Source: SCGC-AAA076-P13 sp963926355 (GTDB taxonomy: Bacteria; Pseudomonadota; Gammaproteobacteria; Magnimaribacterales; D2472). Taken from it: a DNA stretch of 11,130 nucleotides. The stretch covers positions 1 to 11,130 of the forward strand of contig CAWUWW010000023.1 of assembly GCA_963926355.1 (NCBI GenBank). Direction: 5' to 3'. The number at the start of each line of letters is the position of its first letter. Position 1 is the first letter of the stretch. Shown here in pieces: positions 1 through 6,509 of the stretch. A model generated the notes under the pieces. It was not told the DNA's origin, did not search any database, and worked only from the letters and a program-made list of their open reading frames with translations. Made by a program: the position numbers and the translations under genes.

Positions 1-144
1 TTCCATAGCAGCTTTATCAGTCTCTAGAACCATAATCGAGTCTTCTGAGTCTACGGTTTGGCCAATCTCAACACAAATTTCAATAACCTCAACCTCTTCA
101 ACATCACCAAGGTCGGGTATATTAATTGTGTTTAATTCTGACAT
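1..144 (-). CDS. aceF: Pyruvate dehydrogenase complex E2, dihydrolipoyl acetyltransferase, N-terminal fragment (partial at left edge)
   Basis: Only the first 48 codons are present; the gene continues past base 1. E2 is the core of the pyruvate dehydrogenase complex: its swinging lipoyl arm takes the acetyl group from E1 and passes it to CoA. The visible residues form the first half of a lipoyl domain, from MSELNTINIPDLGDVEEVEV to the lipoylation motif ETDKAAME. The lysine of DKA (residue 45) is the expected lipoyl attachment site. The ATG (complement of 142-144) shares one base with the TAA stop of aceE (complement of 144-146), giving a TAATG junction that suggests translational coupling in an aceE-aceF operon. 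A GGGA about seven bases upstream could act as a ribosome site. Other 2-oxoacid dehydrogenase E2 proteins have the same N-terminal domain; the position directly behind aceE makes aceF by far the best choice. The number of lipoyl domains cannot be judged here. Confidence 0.93.
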   Translation of the reverse strand, partial: MSELNTINIPDLGDVEEVEVIEICVEIGQTVDSEDSIMVLETDKAAME

Positions 145-2777
145 TAAGCTTCCCAAGGATTTGGTTTAGAAGGATCAACACCCATATCAAGATATATCTT
201 GTCTAATTGCACCTTATCAATAACACCCTCTTTAAAGAGTGAGTATGCAGAAGCTCTAACAATACTATTAGCATTAATTTCAAAAAAACCTCTTAACATC
301 TCACGGGAATCACTTCTTCCGAAACCATCAGTTCCTAAAACGGTATAACTGCTTTTTATATATGGTCTTATTTGCTCAGCATAAGATCTCATATAATCAG
401 TAGAGGCTATCACTGGAATAGATTTAGTATCAAAGCATTGTTCAACATAAGATAGTTTTTCATCAAGATTGGGATTTAATTGATTAAACCTTTCAATCTC
501 CATGCCATCTTTTCTTAATAAATTAAAACTAGTAACGCTCCATACCTCGGAATCAATATTATAATTTTGTAAAATAGCTTTGGCTTTAATAGACTCTCTA
601 AGAATTGCACCTGAACCAATCAATCTAACGGCAGGTATTTTAGAGCCTTCTATCTTATGCATTCCTTTAATAATTGCCTCTTCTGAACCCTCAATCATTT
701 CTGGGTGTTCATAATTTTCATTTGTTGTAGTTATATAATAGAAATAATTTTCTTGATCTACATACATCTTCTTAATACCATCTTTAATAATTACAGCGAC
801 TTCATATGCAAAAGCTGGATCATAAGATAGACAATTTGGAATAGTAGAAGAAAGGACATGGCTGTGACCATCTTGATGTTGAAGGCCCTCGCCATTAAGA
901 GTTGTCCTTCCAGATGTTGCTCCTATAAGAAACCCTTTAGCCTGGGCATCTCCGGCAGCCCATGCTAGATCATGAATACGCTGAAATCCAAACATTGAAT
1001 AAAATAAATAAAATGGAATCATTGGATAGTCATAAGTTGAATAAGCCGTTGCTAAAGCAGACCATGCTGAGAATGCTCCTGCCTCAGTAATCCCCTCTTC
1101 TAGCATCACGCCATCTTTTGATTCCTTGTACCACATTACTTTATCAGCATCCTCGGGTTCATAATTTTGCCCAGCGGATGAGTAAATACCAACTTGTCTG
1201 AATAAAGCCTCCATTCCAAAGGTTCTTGCCTCATCTGGAACAATTGGAACTATCCTTTTACCAATTTCTTTATCTTTTAATAAATCAGTAATAATTCTTA
1301 CAGTAGCCATTGTTGTAGATATTTTTCTTTCATCTGTTCCCTCATATAGTTTTGAGAAAGCCTTGTCATCAGGAATACTTAGAACTTCTGAAATATTTCT
1401 TCTTCTAGGGATAGGGCCACCAAGGGAATCTCTTGTTTTCTTGAGATATTGAATTTCAGGCGAATCGTCAGCAGGTCTAACATAGGGAATATTTTCTATG
1501 TCATCATCTGTTACGGGAATATTAAACTTATCTCTGAAAGCCTTTATATTATCTAATGATAGTTTTTTTACTTGATGGGTTGTATTGTCAGCCTCCCTAG
1601 AACCTATTCCGTAACCTTTTGATGTAAGGGCTAATATAACAGTAGGTGCACCTTTTGAATTAACTGCCTTATGATATGCAGCATAGACTTTATAAGGATC
1701 ATGCCCCCCTCTATTTAGCTTGTATATATCTTCATCTGTTAAGTCTTTAACAATTTCTAATACATCCGGATCTTTTGCAAAAAAGTTCTCTCTTGTGTAG
1801 GCGCCTCCTTTAGATTTAAAGTTTTGAAGCTCCCCATCAAGAACAGCGTCCATAATATCTTGGAGTTTTCCCTCTTTATCTTTAGCCATTATAGGATCCC
1901 AATGTCTCCCCCATACAACCTTAATTACATTCCAGCCAGCACCTCTAAACGAACCTTCAAGCTCTTGAATAATTGATCCATTACCTCTTACAGGGCCGTC
2001 TAATCTTTGAAGATTGCAATTAATAACAAAAATTAAGTTCTCTAACTGCTCTCGTCCTGCTAAAGCAATAGCTCCTTTTGACTCAGGCTCATCCATCTCG
2101 CCATCACCACAAAAAACCCAGACCTTACGATCATCTCTAGGTACCAAGCCACGTGCGGACATGTACCTCATAATATGAGCTTGATATATGCCCAATATTG
2201 GACCCAATCCCATAGAAACAGTAGGAAACTGCCAATACTCTGGCATCAACCAAGGATGGGGATAAGAAGACAATCCAGGCTTTTCAACTTCTCTCCTAAA
2301 GTTATCTAAGTCTTCTTCGTTGAGATAGCCTTCTAGAAAACTTCGAGCATAAATTCCTGGAGAGCAATGACCTTGATAATAAATTAAATCTTCAAGTTGC
2401 CCGTTTGAGCCTCTAAAAAAATAATTAAAACCAATATCATATAAAGTAGCTGCAGATGAAAATGTTGAGACATGACCCCCAAGATCATCATCATTTTTAT
2501 TTGCTCTTAAAACAATTGCTAATGCATTCCATCTTATTAGAGATCTTATTTTTCTCTCCATAAACAAATCACCAGGCATGGAGGCCTGATCTTTAACAGG
2601 AATAGAGTTACGGAAAGGGGTTGTTAGGTTGTAGGAAGGGATAGCACCTTCTTCATTTAATTTTTTTGCTAATTTAGTCATTAAAAAGGAGGCTCTTTCA
2701 ATACCCTCTTCTTCTATAACGCTACTTATTGCATCCAACCATTCACTTGTCTCAATTGGATCTAGATCTTTTGGCAA
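144..2777 (-). CDS. aceE: Pyruvate dehydrogenase E1 component, homodimeric type
   Basis: This is the thiamine-diphosphate enzyme that decarboxylates pyruvate and transfers the acetyl group to the lipoyl arm of E2, the entry to acetyl-CoA. The 877 residues are near full length for the family (E. coli AceE is 887). Visible landmarks are the N-terminal DLDPIETSEWLDAI (E2-contacting region in E. coli), the ThDP/Mg motif from GDGEMDEPESKGA (224-236) to NCN (253-255), the mobile active-site loop with THQVKK (His401, matching E. coli His407), EGITEAG (Glu565, probably the cofactor-activating glutamate) and the conserved block SMFGFQRI...GTSGRTTLNGEG-type (about 594-631). The start is a TTG: an in-frame TGA lies nine codons upstream, no ATG intervenes, and AGGGAG sits five bases before it. 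It is divergent from hexR and overlaps aceF by one base. No pdhR precedes it, unlike E. coli. The gene is intact, with no missing catalytic landmark. Confidence 0.97.
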   Translation of the reverse strand: MPKDLDPIETSEWLDAISSVIEEEGIERASFLMTKLAKKLNEEGAIPSYNLTTPFRNSIPVKDQASMPGDLFMERKIRSLIRWNALAIVLRANKNDDDLGGHVSTFSSAATLYDIGFNYFFRGSNGQLEDLIYYQGHCSPGIYARSFLEGYLNEEDLDNFRREVEKPGLSSYPHPWLMPEYWQFPTVSMGLGPILGIYQAHIMRYMSARGLVPRDDRKVWVFCGDGEMDEPESKGAIALAGREQLENLIFVINCNLQRLDGPVRGNGSIIQELEGSFRGAGWNVIKVVWGRHWDPIMAKDKEGKLQDIMDAVLDGELQNFKSKGGAYTRENFFAKDPDVLEIVKDLTDEDIYKLNRGGHDPYKVYAAYHKAVNSKGAPTVILALTSKGYGIGSREADNTTHQVKKLSLDNIKAFRDKFNIPVTDDDIENIPYVRPADDSPEIQYLKKTRDSLGGPIPRRRNISEVLSIPDDKAFSKLYEGTDERKISTTMATVRIITDLLKDKEIGKRIVPIVPDEARTFGMEALFRQVGIYSSAGQNYEPEDADKVMWYKESKDGVMLEEGITEAGAFSAWSALATAYSTYDYPMIPFYLFYSMFGFQRIHDLAWAAGDAQAKGFLIGATSGRTTLNGEGLQHQDGHSHVLSSTIPNCLSYDPAFAYEVAVIIKDGIKKMYVDQENYFYYITTTNENYEHPEMIEGSEEAIIKGMHKIEGSKIPAVRLIGSGAILRESIKAKAILQNYNIDSEVWSVTSFNLLRKDGMEIERFNQLNPNLDEKLSYVEQCFDTKSIPVIASTDYMRSYAEQIRPYIKSSYTVLGTDGFGRSDSREMLRGFFEINANSIVRASAYSLFKEGVIDKVQLDKIYLDMGVDPSKPNPWEA

Positions 2778-2782
2778 ATTAA

Positions 2783-2788
2783 CTCCCT
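2783..2788 (-). promoter_or_regulatory. Strong Shine-Dalgarno AGGGAG that fixes the TTG start of aceE
   Basis: On the minus strand AGGGAG is followed by a five-base spacer and the TTG at 2777-2775. It is the only strong ribosome site in front of a first-in-operon gene in this window. Together with the upstream in-frame TGA and the match of the protein start to E. coli AceE, it decides in favour of the non-ATG start. Confidence 0.8.
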
Positions 2789-2866
2789 GTAATCTTTTAT
2801 TTCAATAGGTTAATTTTACTTTAGAATTTGTTAAAAATATACAATATCTAGTTAAAATTTATTATA

Positions 2867-2895
2867 TTGTAAATAAATTACATAAAATGTATAAT
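2867..2895 (+). promoter_or_regulatory. Candidate sigma-70 promoter of hexR
   Basis: A -35 box TTGTAA (2867-2872, 4 of 6 consensus bases) and a perfect -10 TATAAT (2890-2895) are separated by exactly 17 bp; transcription would start near 2902. The -35 lies almost wholly inside the first HexR-like site, and the second site begins just downstream of the predicted start, which suggests autorepression. The spacer is so AT-rich that other -10-like words occur. I could not place a convincing promoter for aceE on the other strand; TTTACA, formed by the same operator on the minus strand, is a possible -35 for it, but the -10 candidates are poor. Confidence 0.5.
2868..2882. promoter_or_regulatory. HexR-like operator 1 (hexR/aceE spacer)
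   Basis: TGTAAATAAATTACA is an imperfect palindrome with perfect five-base arms TGTAA/TTACA; six of seven symmetric pairs match around the central base 2875. The known HexR motif in gammaproteobacteria has the form TGTAAT-AT-AT-rich spacer-ATTACA, which this matches at 11 of 12 arm positions. It lies over the candidate -35 of hexR and 91 bp upstream of the aceE start. Binding is inferred, not shown. Confidence 0.65.
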
Positions 2896-2909
2896 AATTG
2901 ATTAGTTTA

Positions 2910-2924
2910 TGTAAATAAATTACT
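2910..2924. promoter_or_regulatory. HexR-like operator 2 (hexR/aceE spacer)
   Basis: TGTAAATAAATTACT repeats operator 1 with only the last base changed. Its centre (2917) is 42 bp from that of operator 1 (2875), about four turns of B-DNA, so two bound dimers would face the same side. It sits between the predicted hexR transcription start and the ATG at 2947, a position suited to repression. Confidence 0.6.
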
Positions 2925-2946
2925 TAAACATTATATATACAATAAT

Positions 2947-3780
2947 ATGATACTTGAAAACCTTGTAAATGGTGAGACTAAGCTAAGTAAATCTGAAAAG
3001 AAAATTGCATTAGAGGTTCTAAACAACCCATCAAAGGTAATAAACCAGTCTATATCTTCATTAGCCCTTCAGTCTGGTGTTAGTCTTCCCACTGTAAATA
3101 GATTCTGTAAAAAACTAGGCTTTTCTGGCTACCCTGCCTTCAAGATACAAATTGCACAAGAAACAACTAATACAAATTCAATGTTATTGGAAAGATTCAA
3201 TGTAGATAAAGATACTCCTGAGATTGTTAAAAGAGTTATGAGTGATATCCAGTCCACAGTTGTCAGTGTTGGACAAAACTTAAACCCATCGGCTATTGAT
3301 AAGGCCACAAACATGCTTGCAACTGCTAAAAGTATTACTTTTTTTGGTTTAGGTGGATCAGGACCTGTAGCTCTTGATGCTCAGCACAAGTTTTTTAGGT
3401 TTGGTATCCCTGTTGTGGCACACATTGATTATATAAATCAGAGAATGATTGCATCAATGATGAGAGAGGACGACATTCTTGTTTTAATATCCTTCACAGG
3501 AAGAACTGCTGAGATAGTCCAAACTGCAAAGGTTGCTAAGAAAAATAACGTGCAAACAATTGCTCTTACATCCAAGAACTCGCCACTAGCAAAATTATCT
3601 GATGTGGTCCTTCACATAGATGCTCCTCTAGAAAATAATCTTCACATTCCTATGACGTCAAGGTTGGCACATCTTGCTATTATTGATATATTATCAGCTA
3701 CGGTTCAGGCTCGATTTGGTTCAAATATTGATGTAAGCAAGGAAGAAGTCATAAGAAATATTGAAAAAACAAGGGTTTAA
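2947..3780 (+). CDS. hexR: HexR-type transcriptional regulator (RpiR family) of central carbon metabolism
   Basis: This is a DNA-binding regulator with an N-terminal RpiR-type helix-turn-helix and a C-terminal SIS sugar-phosphate-binding domain, 277 residues (E. coli HexR is 289). The HTH lies at about 34-68; LPTVNRFCKKLGFSGYPAFK is very close to the E. coli HexR segment EPTVNRFCRSMDTKGFPDFK. The SIS domain (about 126-258) carries FFGLGGSGPVALDA, KFFRFGIPVV and ISFTGRTAEIV, also HexR-like. In studied gammaproteobacteria HexR represses glycolytic and Entner-Doudoroff genes (zwf, edd, eda, gap, pyk) and is released by 2-keto-3-deoxy-6-phosphogluconate. The surroundings agree: gap, pyk and pgl follow, and HexR-like sites lie in front of hexR and gap. 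No Shine-Dalgarno precedes the ATG. A generic RpiR-family regulator is the alternative, but neighbours and sites favour HexR. Confidence 0.92.
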   Translation: MILENLVNGETKLSKSEKKIALEVLNNPSKVINQSISSLALQSGVSLPTVNRFCKKLGFSGYPAFKIQIAQETTNTNSMLLERFNVDKDTPEIVKRVMSDIQSTVVSVGQNLNPSAIDKATNMLATAKSITFFGLGGSGPVALDAQHKFFRFGIPVVAHIDYINQRMIASMMREDDILVLISFTGRTAEIVQTAKVAKKNNVQTIALTSKNSPLAKLSDVVLHIDAPLENNLHIPMTSRLAHLAIIDILSATVQARFGSNIDVSKEEVIRNIEKTRV

Positions 3781-3796
3781 GGTTCCTTAATCTAAC

Positions 3797-4414
3797 TTAA
3801 AAGGTTTTAACAATCTCCACATCAACCCTTTCCTGAGCTAGTAAATAATATAGAGGCAATAGATTGTTTTCATATGCTTCACTTAATAGAGATAATTTTT
3901 TTTCATTAGAGATTAAAAGTACTACTTTCTTTGATTCAATAATCATAGATAAATTCATGCTAATCCTTTTATGACAAGGACTTCCCATTGGTTCTGTATA
4001 TATAATCCCAGGATCAGCTAATAAATTAAAGTAATTAGATGTATTTATTAATGAAGGAAACAGGGATGCAAAATGCCCATCCTCACCCATGCCAAGTAAC
4101 ATAACATCAAAAGGCCTGCTCATCTCTAGAACCTTTTCAGGGTTAGATTTTAAAGAGATGAAGTTAGCATTTGAGGCATTATTAATTAATAAGTTTTCTT
4201 TTAAGAGCTTTTCATTTGAATCAATATGTTTGCTTGAAACAGACCTATCATCTACCAGTGAGATATAAACCTTTGACCAGTTTAGGTTAGACTCACTTAA
4301 CTCATTAAATATCTTGATTGGGCTCGATCCCCCGCTCACTATAAAACTTGCATAACCATTGTTATTAATGCCGTCCAGTAAAGCTAGGTATATTGATTTA
4401 GATAAATCATTCAT
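3797..4414 (-). CDS. pgl: 6-phosphogluconolactonase, DevB type
   Basis: It hydrolyses 6-phosphoglucono-1,5-lactone to 6-phosphogluconate, the step after glucose-6-phosphate dehydrogenase, in the cytoplasm. Family motifs are present in order: SGGSSP (27-32, phosphate-binding loop), LVDDRSV (53-59) followed by SNEKLLKENLL (66-76), the hallmark LLGMGEDGHFASLFP (106-120) and KRISMNLSMI (149-158). At 205 residues it is some 20-40 shorter than usual; the missing part is at the N-terminus, where only about 26 residues precede the phosphate loop. The ATG lies two bases after the marC stop, so it is very probably the last gene of the gap-pyk-marC-pgl cluster. It converges on hexR with only 16 bp between the stop codons. 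Glucosamine-6-phosphate isomerases share the fold, but the GMGEDGHFASLFP block is typical of the lactonase. Confidence 0.9.
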   Translation of the reverse strand: MNDLSKSIYLALLDGINNNGYASFIVSGGSSPIKIFNELSESNLNWSKVYISLVDDRSVSSKHIDSNEKLLKENLLINNASNANFISLKSNPEKVLEMSRPFDVMLLGMGEDGHFASLFPSLINTSNYFNLLADPGIIYTEPMGSPCHKRISMNLSMIIESKKVVLLISNEKKLSLLSEAYENNLLPLYYLLAQERVDVEIVKTF

Positions 4415-4416
4415 CT

Positions 4417-5046
4417 TTAGGCTAAATTAAAAGAATTTTGTATCCCTTCTATAACAAACTCAATAGCAAGGGCTCCGAGTAATAATCCAAATATTTTTTG
4501 AACAACGGTAAGAATGGTTGGGCCTAACTTAGATGATAATTTTGATGAAAGCCACATTGCGATGAATGCAATAAAAATAACTAAAGGAATCGGTGAGTAG
4601 GAAACAGCCGCATCAGCAAAGTTTGCATACGACTCTTTTGATAATAAAAGACTAGTTGCCATAGCCCCCGGACCAGCAATTAAAGGAATTGATAAAGGAA
4701 AAATTGCTATTGATTGAATCGTCTCGTCATCAATAGCTGTATCTGCTGTATTCTGTCTTCTTACCTGCCTTTGCTCAAAAACCATTTGGAAGGCTATAAC
4801 AATAAGAAATAAGCCACCAATAATTCTAAATGAATCCATGCTTATATTCATAGCATCAAGAATTGCATTACCAAAAAGCCAAAATAATGAGAGAACCAAT
4901 AAAGATACTACAGAGGCTCTTATGTAGATTGATTTAACTTGTTGTTTATTTAATCCAGAGGTCAAGCCAGCAAAAATAGGAATTAATGAGATCGGGTCTA
5001 TAGCAACAAACATTAACAAGGTGCTTTCAATAAAAGTATCAAACAT
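4417..5046 (-). CDS. MarC-family integral inner-membrane protein (YhgN/YchE type)
   Basis: A 209-residue polytopic membrane protein with six likely transmembrane segments at about 4-28, 42-62, 70-90, 113-135, 150-170 and 180-203. A charged loop (about 91-111, EQRQVRRQNTADTAIDDE) divides it into two halves of three helices. FVAIDPISLIPIFAGLT near the start and FPLSIPLIAGPGAMAT (116-131) are signatures of the MarC family. The biochemical function is not established; an early link of MarC to multiple antibiotic resistance was later withdrawn, and transport is only presumed. It starts one base after the pyk stop and ends two bases before pgl, so it is embedded in a glycolytic transcription unit, which hints at a role with a small metabolite, though that is speculation. 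No Shine-Dalgarno is visible, so it probably relies on coupling to pyk. Confidence 0.9.
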   Translation of the reverse strand: MFDTFIESTLLMFVAIDPISLIPIFAGLTSGLNKQQVKSIYIRASVVSLLVLSLFWLFGNAILDAMNISMDSFRIIGGLFLIVIAFQMVFEQRQVRRQNTADTAIDDETIQSIAIFPLSIPLIAGPGAMATSLLLSKESYANFADAAVSYSPIPLVIFIAFIAMWLSSKLSSKLGPTILTVVQKIFGLLLGALAIEFVIEGIQNSFNLA

Positions 5047-5047
5047 T

Positions 5048-6457
5048 TTATATATTAATTATTTGAATAGCCTCGGAGTGCTCTTCGGAAAAAATACCAG
5101 AAACCATAATAAGTTTTAAACCTGTTTTACCGTAATATTTCTTAAGTATCTTCGTTACACTTTGAAGTGTTTTCTCATGATTTGATAAATTTGATAAATA
5201 AAATGGTATTGTTGATCCAACAAGAGTTAGCTGTGTAAGAGTTTTTTTATTTCCCGTAAACGTAAAAATTGGAATACCGCTAGGCTTGGCATTTGAAATA
5301 TAATTTGCTGTCTTCCCTGTTCTTGTTATGGCAATAATTCCATCTGCTTGTATTGATTCAGCTAAATTTTTAGCTGCAACACCTATATGCTGCCAGTCTG
5401 TATTAGGTCGAAGACTTTTCTCATATTCAAGGGTTTTAAATTTTTCAGTTTTCTCAGCAATAGATTTTAAAAATCTAACACATTCAACTGGGTATTTACC
5501 CACACTTGTCTCACCAGATAACATAACCGCATCTGCACCTTCGTAAATAGCATTAGCAATATCAGTAACCTCAGCTCTCGTTGGAGTTGGGTTGTCAATC
5601 ATAGATTCAAGCAAATGCGTTGCTACAATAGATCTTCTGCCCCACTTAGCGCATGCATGCATTATTCGTCTCTGAATATTTGGAAGGTCCGTTAAGCTTG
5701 TCTCTATACCGAGATCTCCTCTTGCAACCATGACACCCCATGATGCTTTACTAATGTCATGAATATTATCAAGGCCTTCTTGATTTTCAATCTTAGCTAT
5801 AATTTTAGCTTTTGATTTTTTCTTATCTAAAATTTCCTGAAGACTCTCAAGATCTTCGCTGTTTCTCACAAATGATAGGGCAATAAAATCAACGCCATTT
5901 TGTATACCAAAATTTATATCCTCAAGATCCTTTGATGTTATGGATGGTAGGTTAACTCTGACACCAGGTAAATTAACATGTCTCTTGGAACCAAGTTTTC
6001 CTCCATCGAGAACTTTACATAAAAGAGTTTCCTCGTCTTTAGATAAAACTTTAAAATTAATAAGCCCGTTATCAACCGTTATTCTAGATCCCTTGCTAAC
6101 ACTTTGAATTAAGTCTTTGTAATTAATTTTTATTGAAGAGGTCTCTACGTCAACTTCATCTCTAACTGTAAGAGTTACTTCGTCTCCAACTTTAAGATCA
6201 AGTGTTATCTCAGTATCACCTGTTCGTATTTCAGGACCTTGGGTATCAAGTAAAATTCCTATCTTTCCATAATCTAACTTAGGGTCATTATTAATTTTAT
6301 GAATACGGTCAATAACAACTTTAGCTGATTTATGGTTTGCATGAGACATATTAATTCTCGCTACATTCATTCCATTTTTATGGAGTTTTTTTAGTGAATT
6401 AAGGTCCTGAGTTGCTGGCCCAATGGTGCAAATAATTTTTGTTCTTGTAAAAGTCAT
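5048..6457 (-). CDS. pyk: Pyruvate kinase
   Basis: It converts phosphoenolpyruvate and ADP to pyruvate and ATP in the last step of glycolysis. At 469 residues it has the usual bacterial length. The barrel carries TKIICTIGPAT (6-16), NVARINMSHA (31-40, phosphate-binding Arg34), LLDTQGPEIRTG (69-80), the catalytic lysine and metal ligand in IIAKIENQEG (Lys222, Glu224), MVARGDLGIE (Asp248) and MLSGETSVGKYP (312-323); the B domain spans roughly 80-170 and the C domain follows about 345. Glu76 in GPEIR corresponds to the position (Glu117 in the rabbit muscle enzyme) that marks K+-dependent pyruvate kinases; K+-independent ones carry Lys. It is the second gene of the cluster, 52 bp after gap, with marC one base downstream. 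Its ATG has no clear Shine-Dalgarno. Whether it is regulated as PykA or PykF cannot be read from sequence. Confidence 0.96.
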   Translation of the reverse strand: MTFTRTKIICTIGPATQDLNSLKKLHKNGMNVARINMSHANHKSAKVVIDRIHKINNDPKLDYGKIGILLDTQGPEIRTGDTEITLDLKVGDEVTLTVRDEVDVETSSIKINYKDLIQSVSKGSRITVDNGLINFKVLSKDEETLLCKVLDGGKLGSKRHVNLPGVRVNLPSITSKDLEDINFGIQNGVDFIALSFVRNSEDLESLQEILDKKKSKAKIIAKIENQEGLDNIHDISKASWGVMVARGDLGIETSLTDLPNIQRRIMHACAKWGRRSIVATHLLESMIDNPTPTRAEVTDIANAIYEGADAVMLSGETSVGKYPVECVRFLKSIAEKTEKFKTLEYEKSLRPNTDWQHIGVAAKNLAESIQADGIIAITRTGKTANYISNAKPSGIPIFTFTGNKKTLTQLTLVGSTIPFYLSNLSNHEKTLQSVTKILKKYYGKTGLKLIMVSGIFSEEHSEAIQIINI

Positions 6458-6482
6458 TATAAATGCATATTAATCTAATAAC

Positions 6483-6507
6483 GCCTAGGATTATACCTAA
6501 AATAGGC
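6483..6507 (-). other. Inverted repeat between gap and pyk
   Basis: GCCTA (6483-6487) and TAGGC (6503-6507) can form a five-base stem around a 15-base loop. On the minus strand the loop contains TATAAT (6495-6490), which could be a -10 for pyk, although no good -35 lies at 17 bp. There is no T-run, so it is not a convincing terminator; it could be a weak attenuator, an RNA-processing site or chance. Confidence 0.3.
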
Positions 6508-6509
6508 TT

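Noticed and set aside
2778..2946. CRP or FNR sites in the aceE/hexR spacer
   Set aside because: I see no TGTGA-N6-TCACA or TTGAT-N4-ATCAA pair; ATTGATTAG near 2898 has only one half-site.
3129..3314. Minus-strand open frame inside hexR
   Set aside because: Shadow of the HTH-SIS linker region; no independent support.
5328..5546. Plus-strand open frame inside pyk (72 codons)
   Set aside because: Antisense to conserved pyruvate kinase motifs, no promoter or family features.
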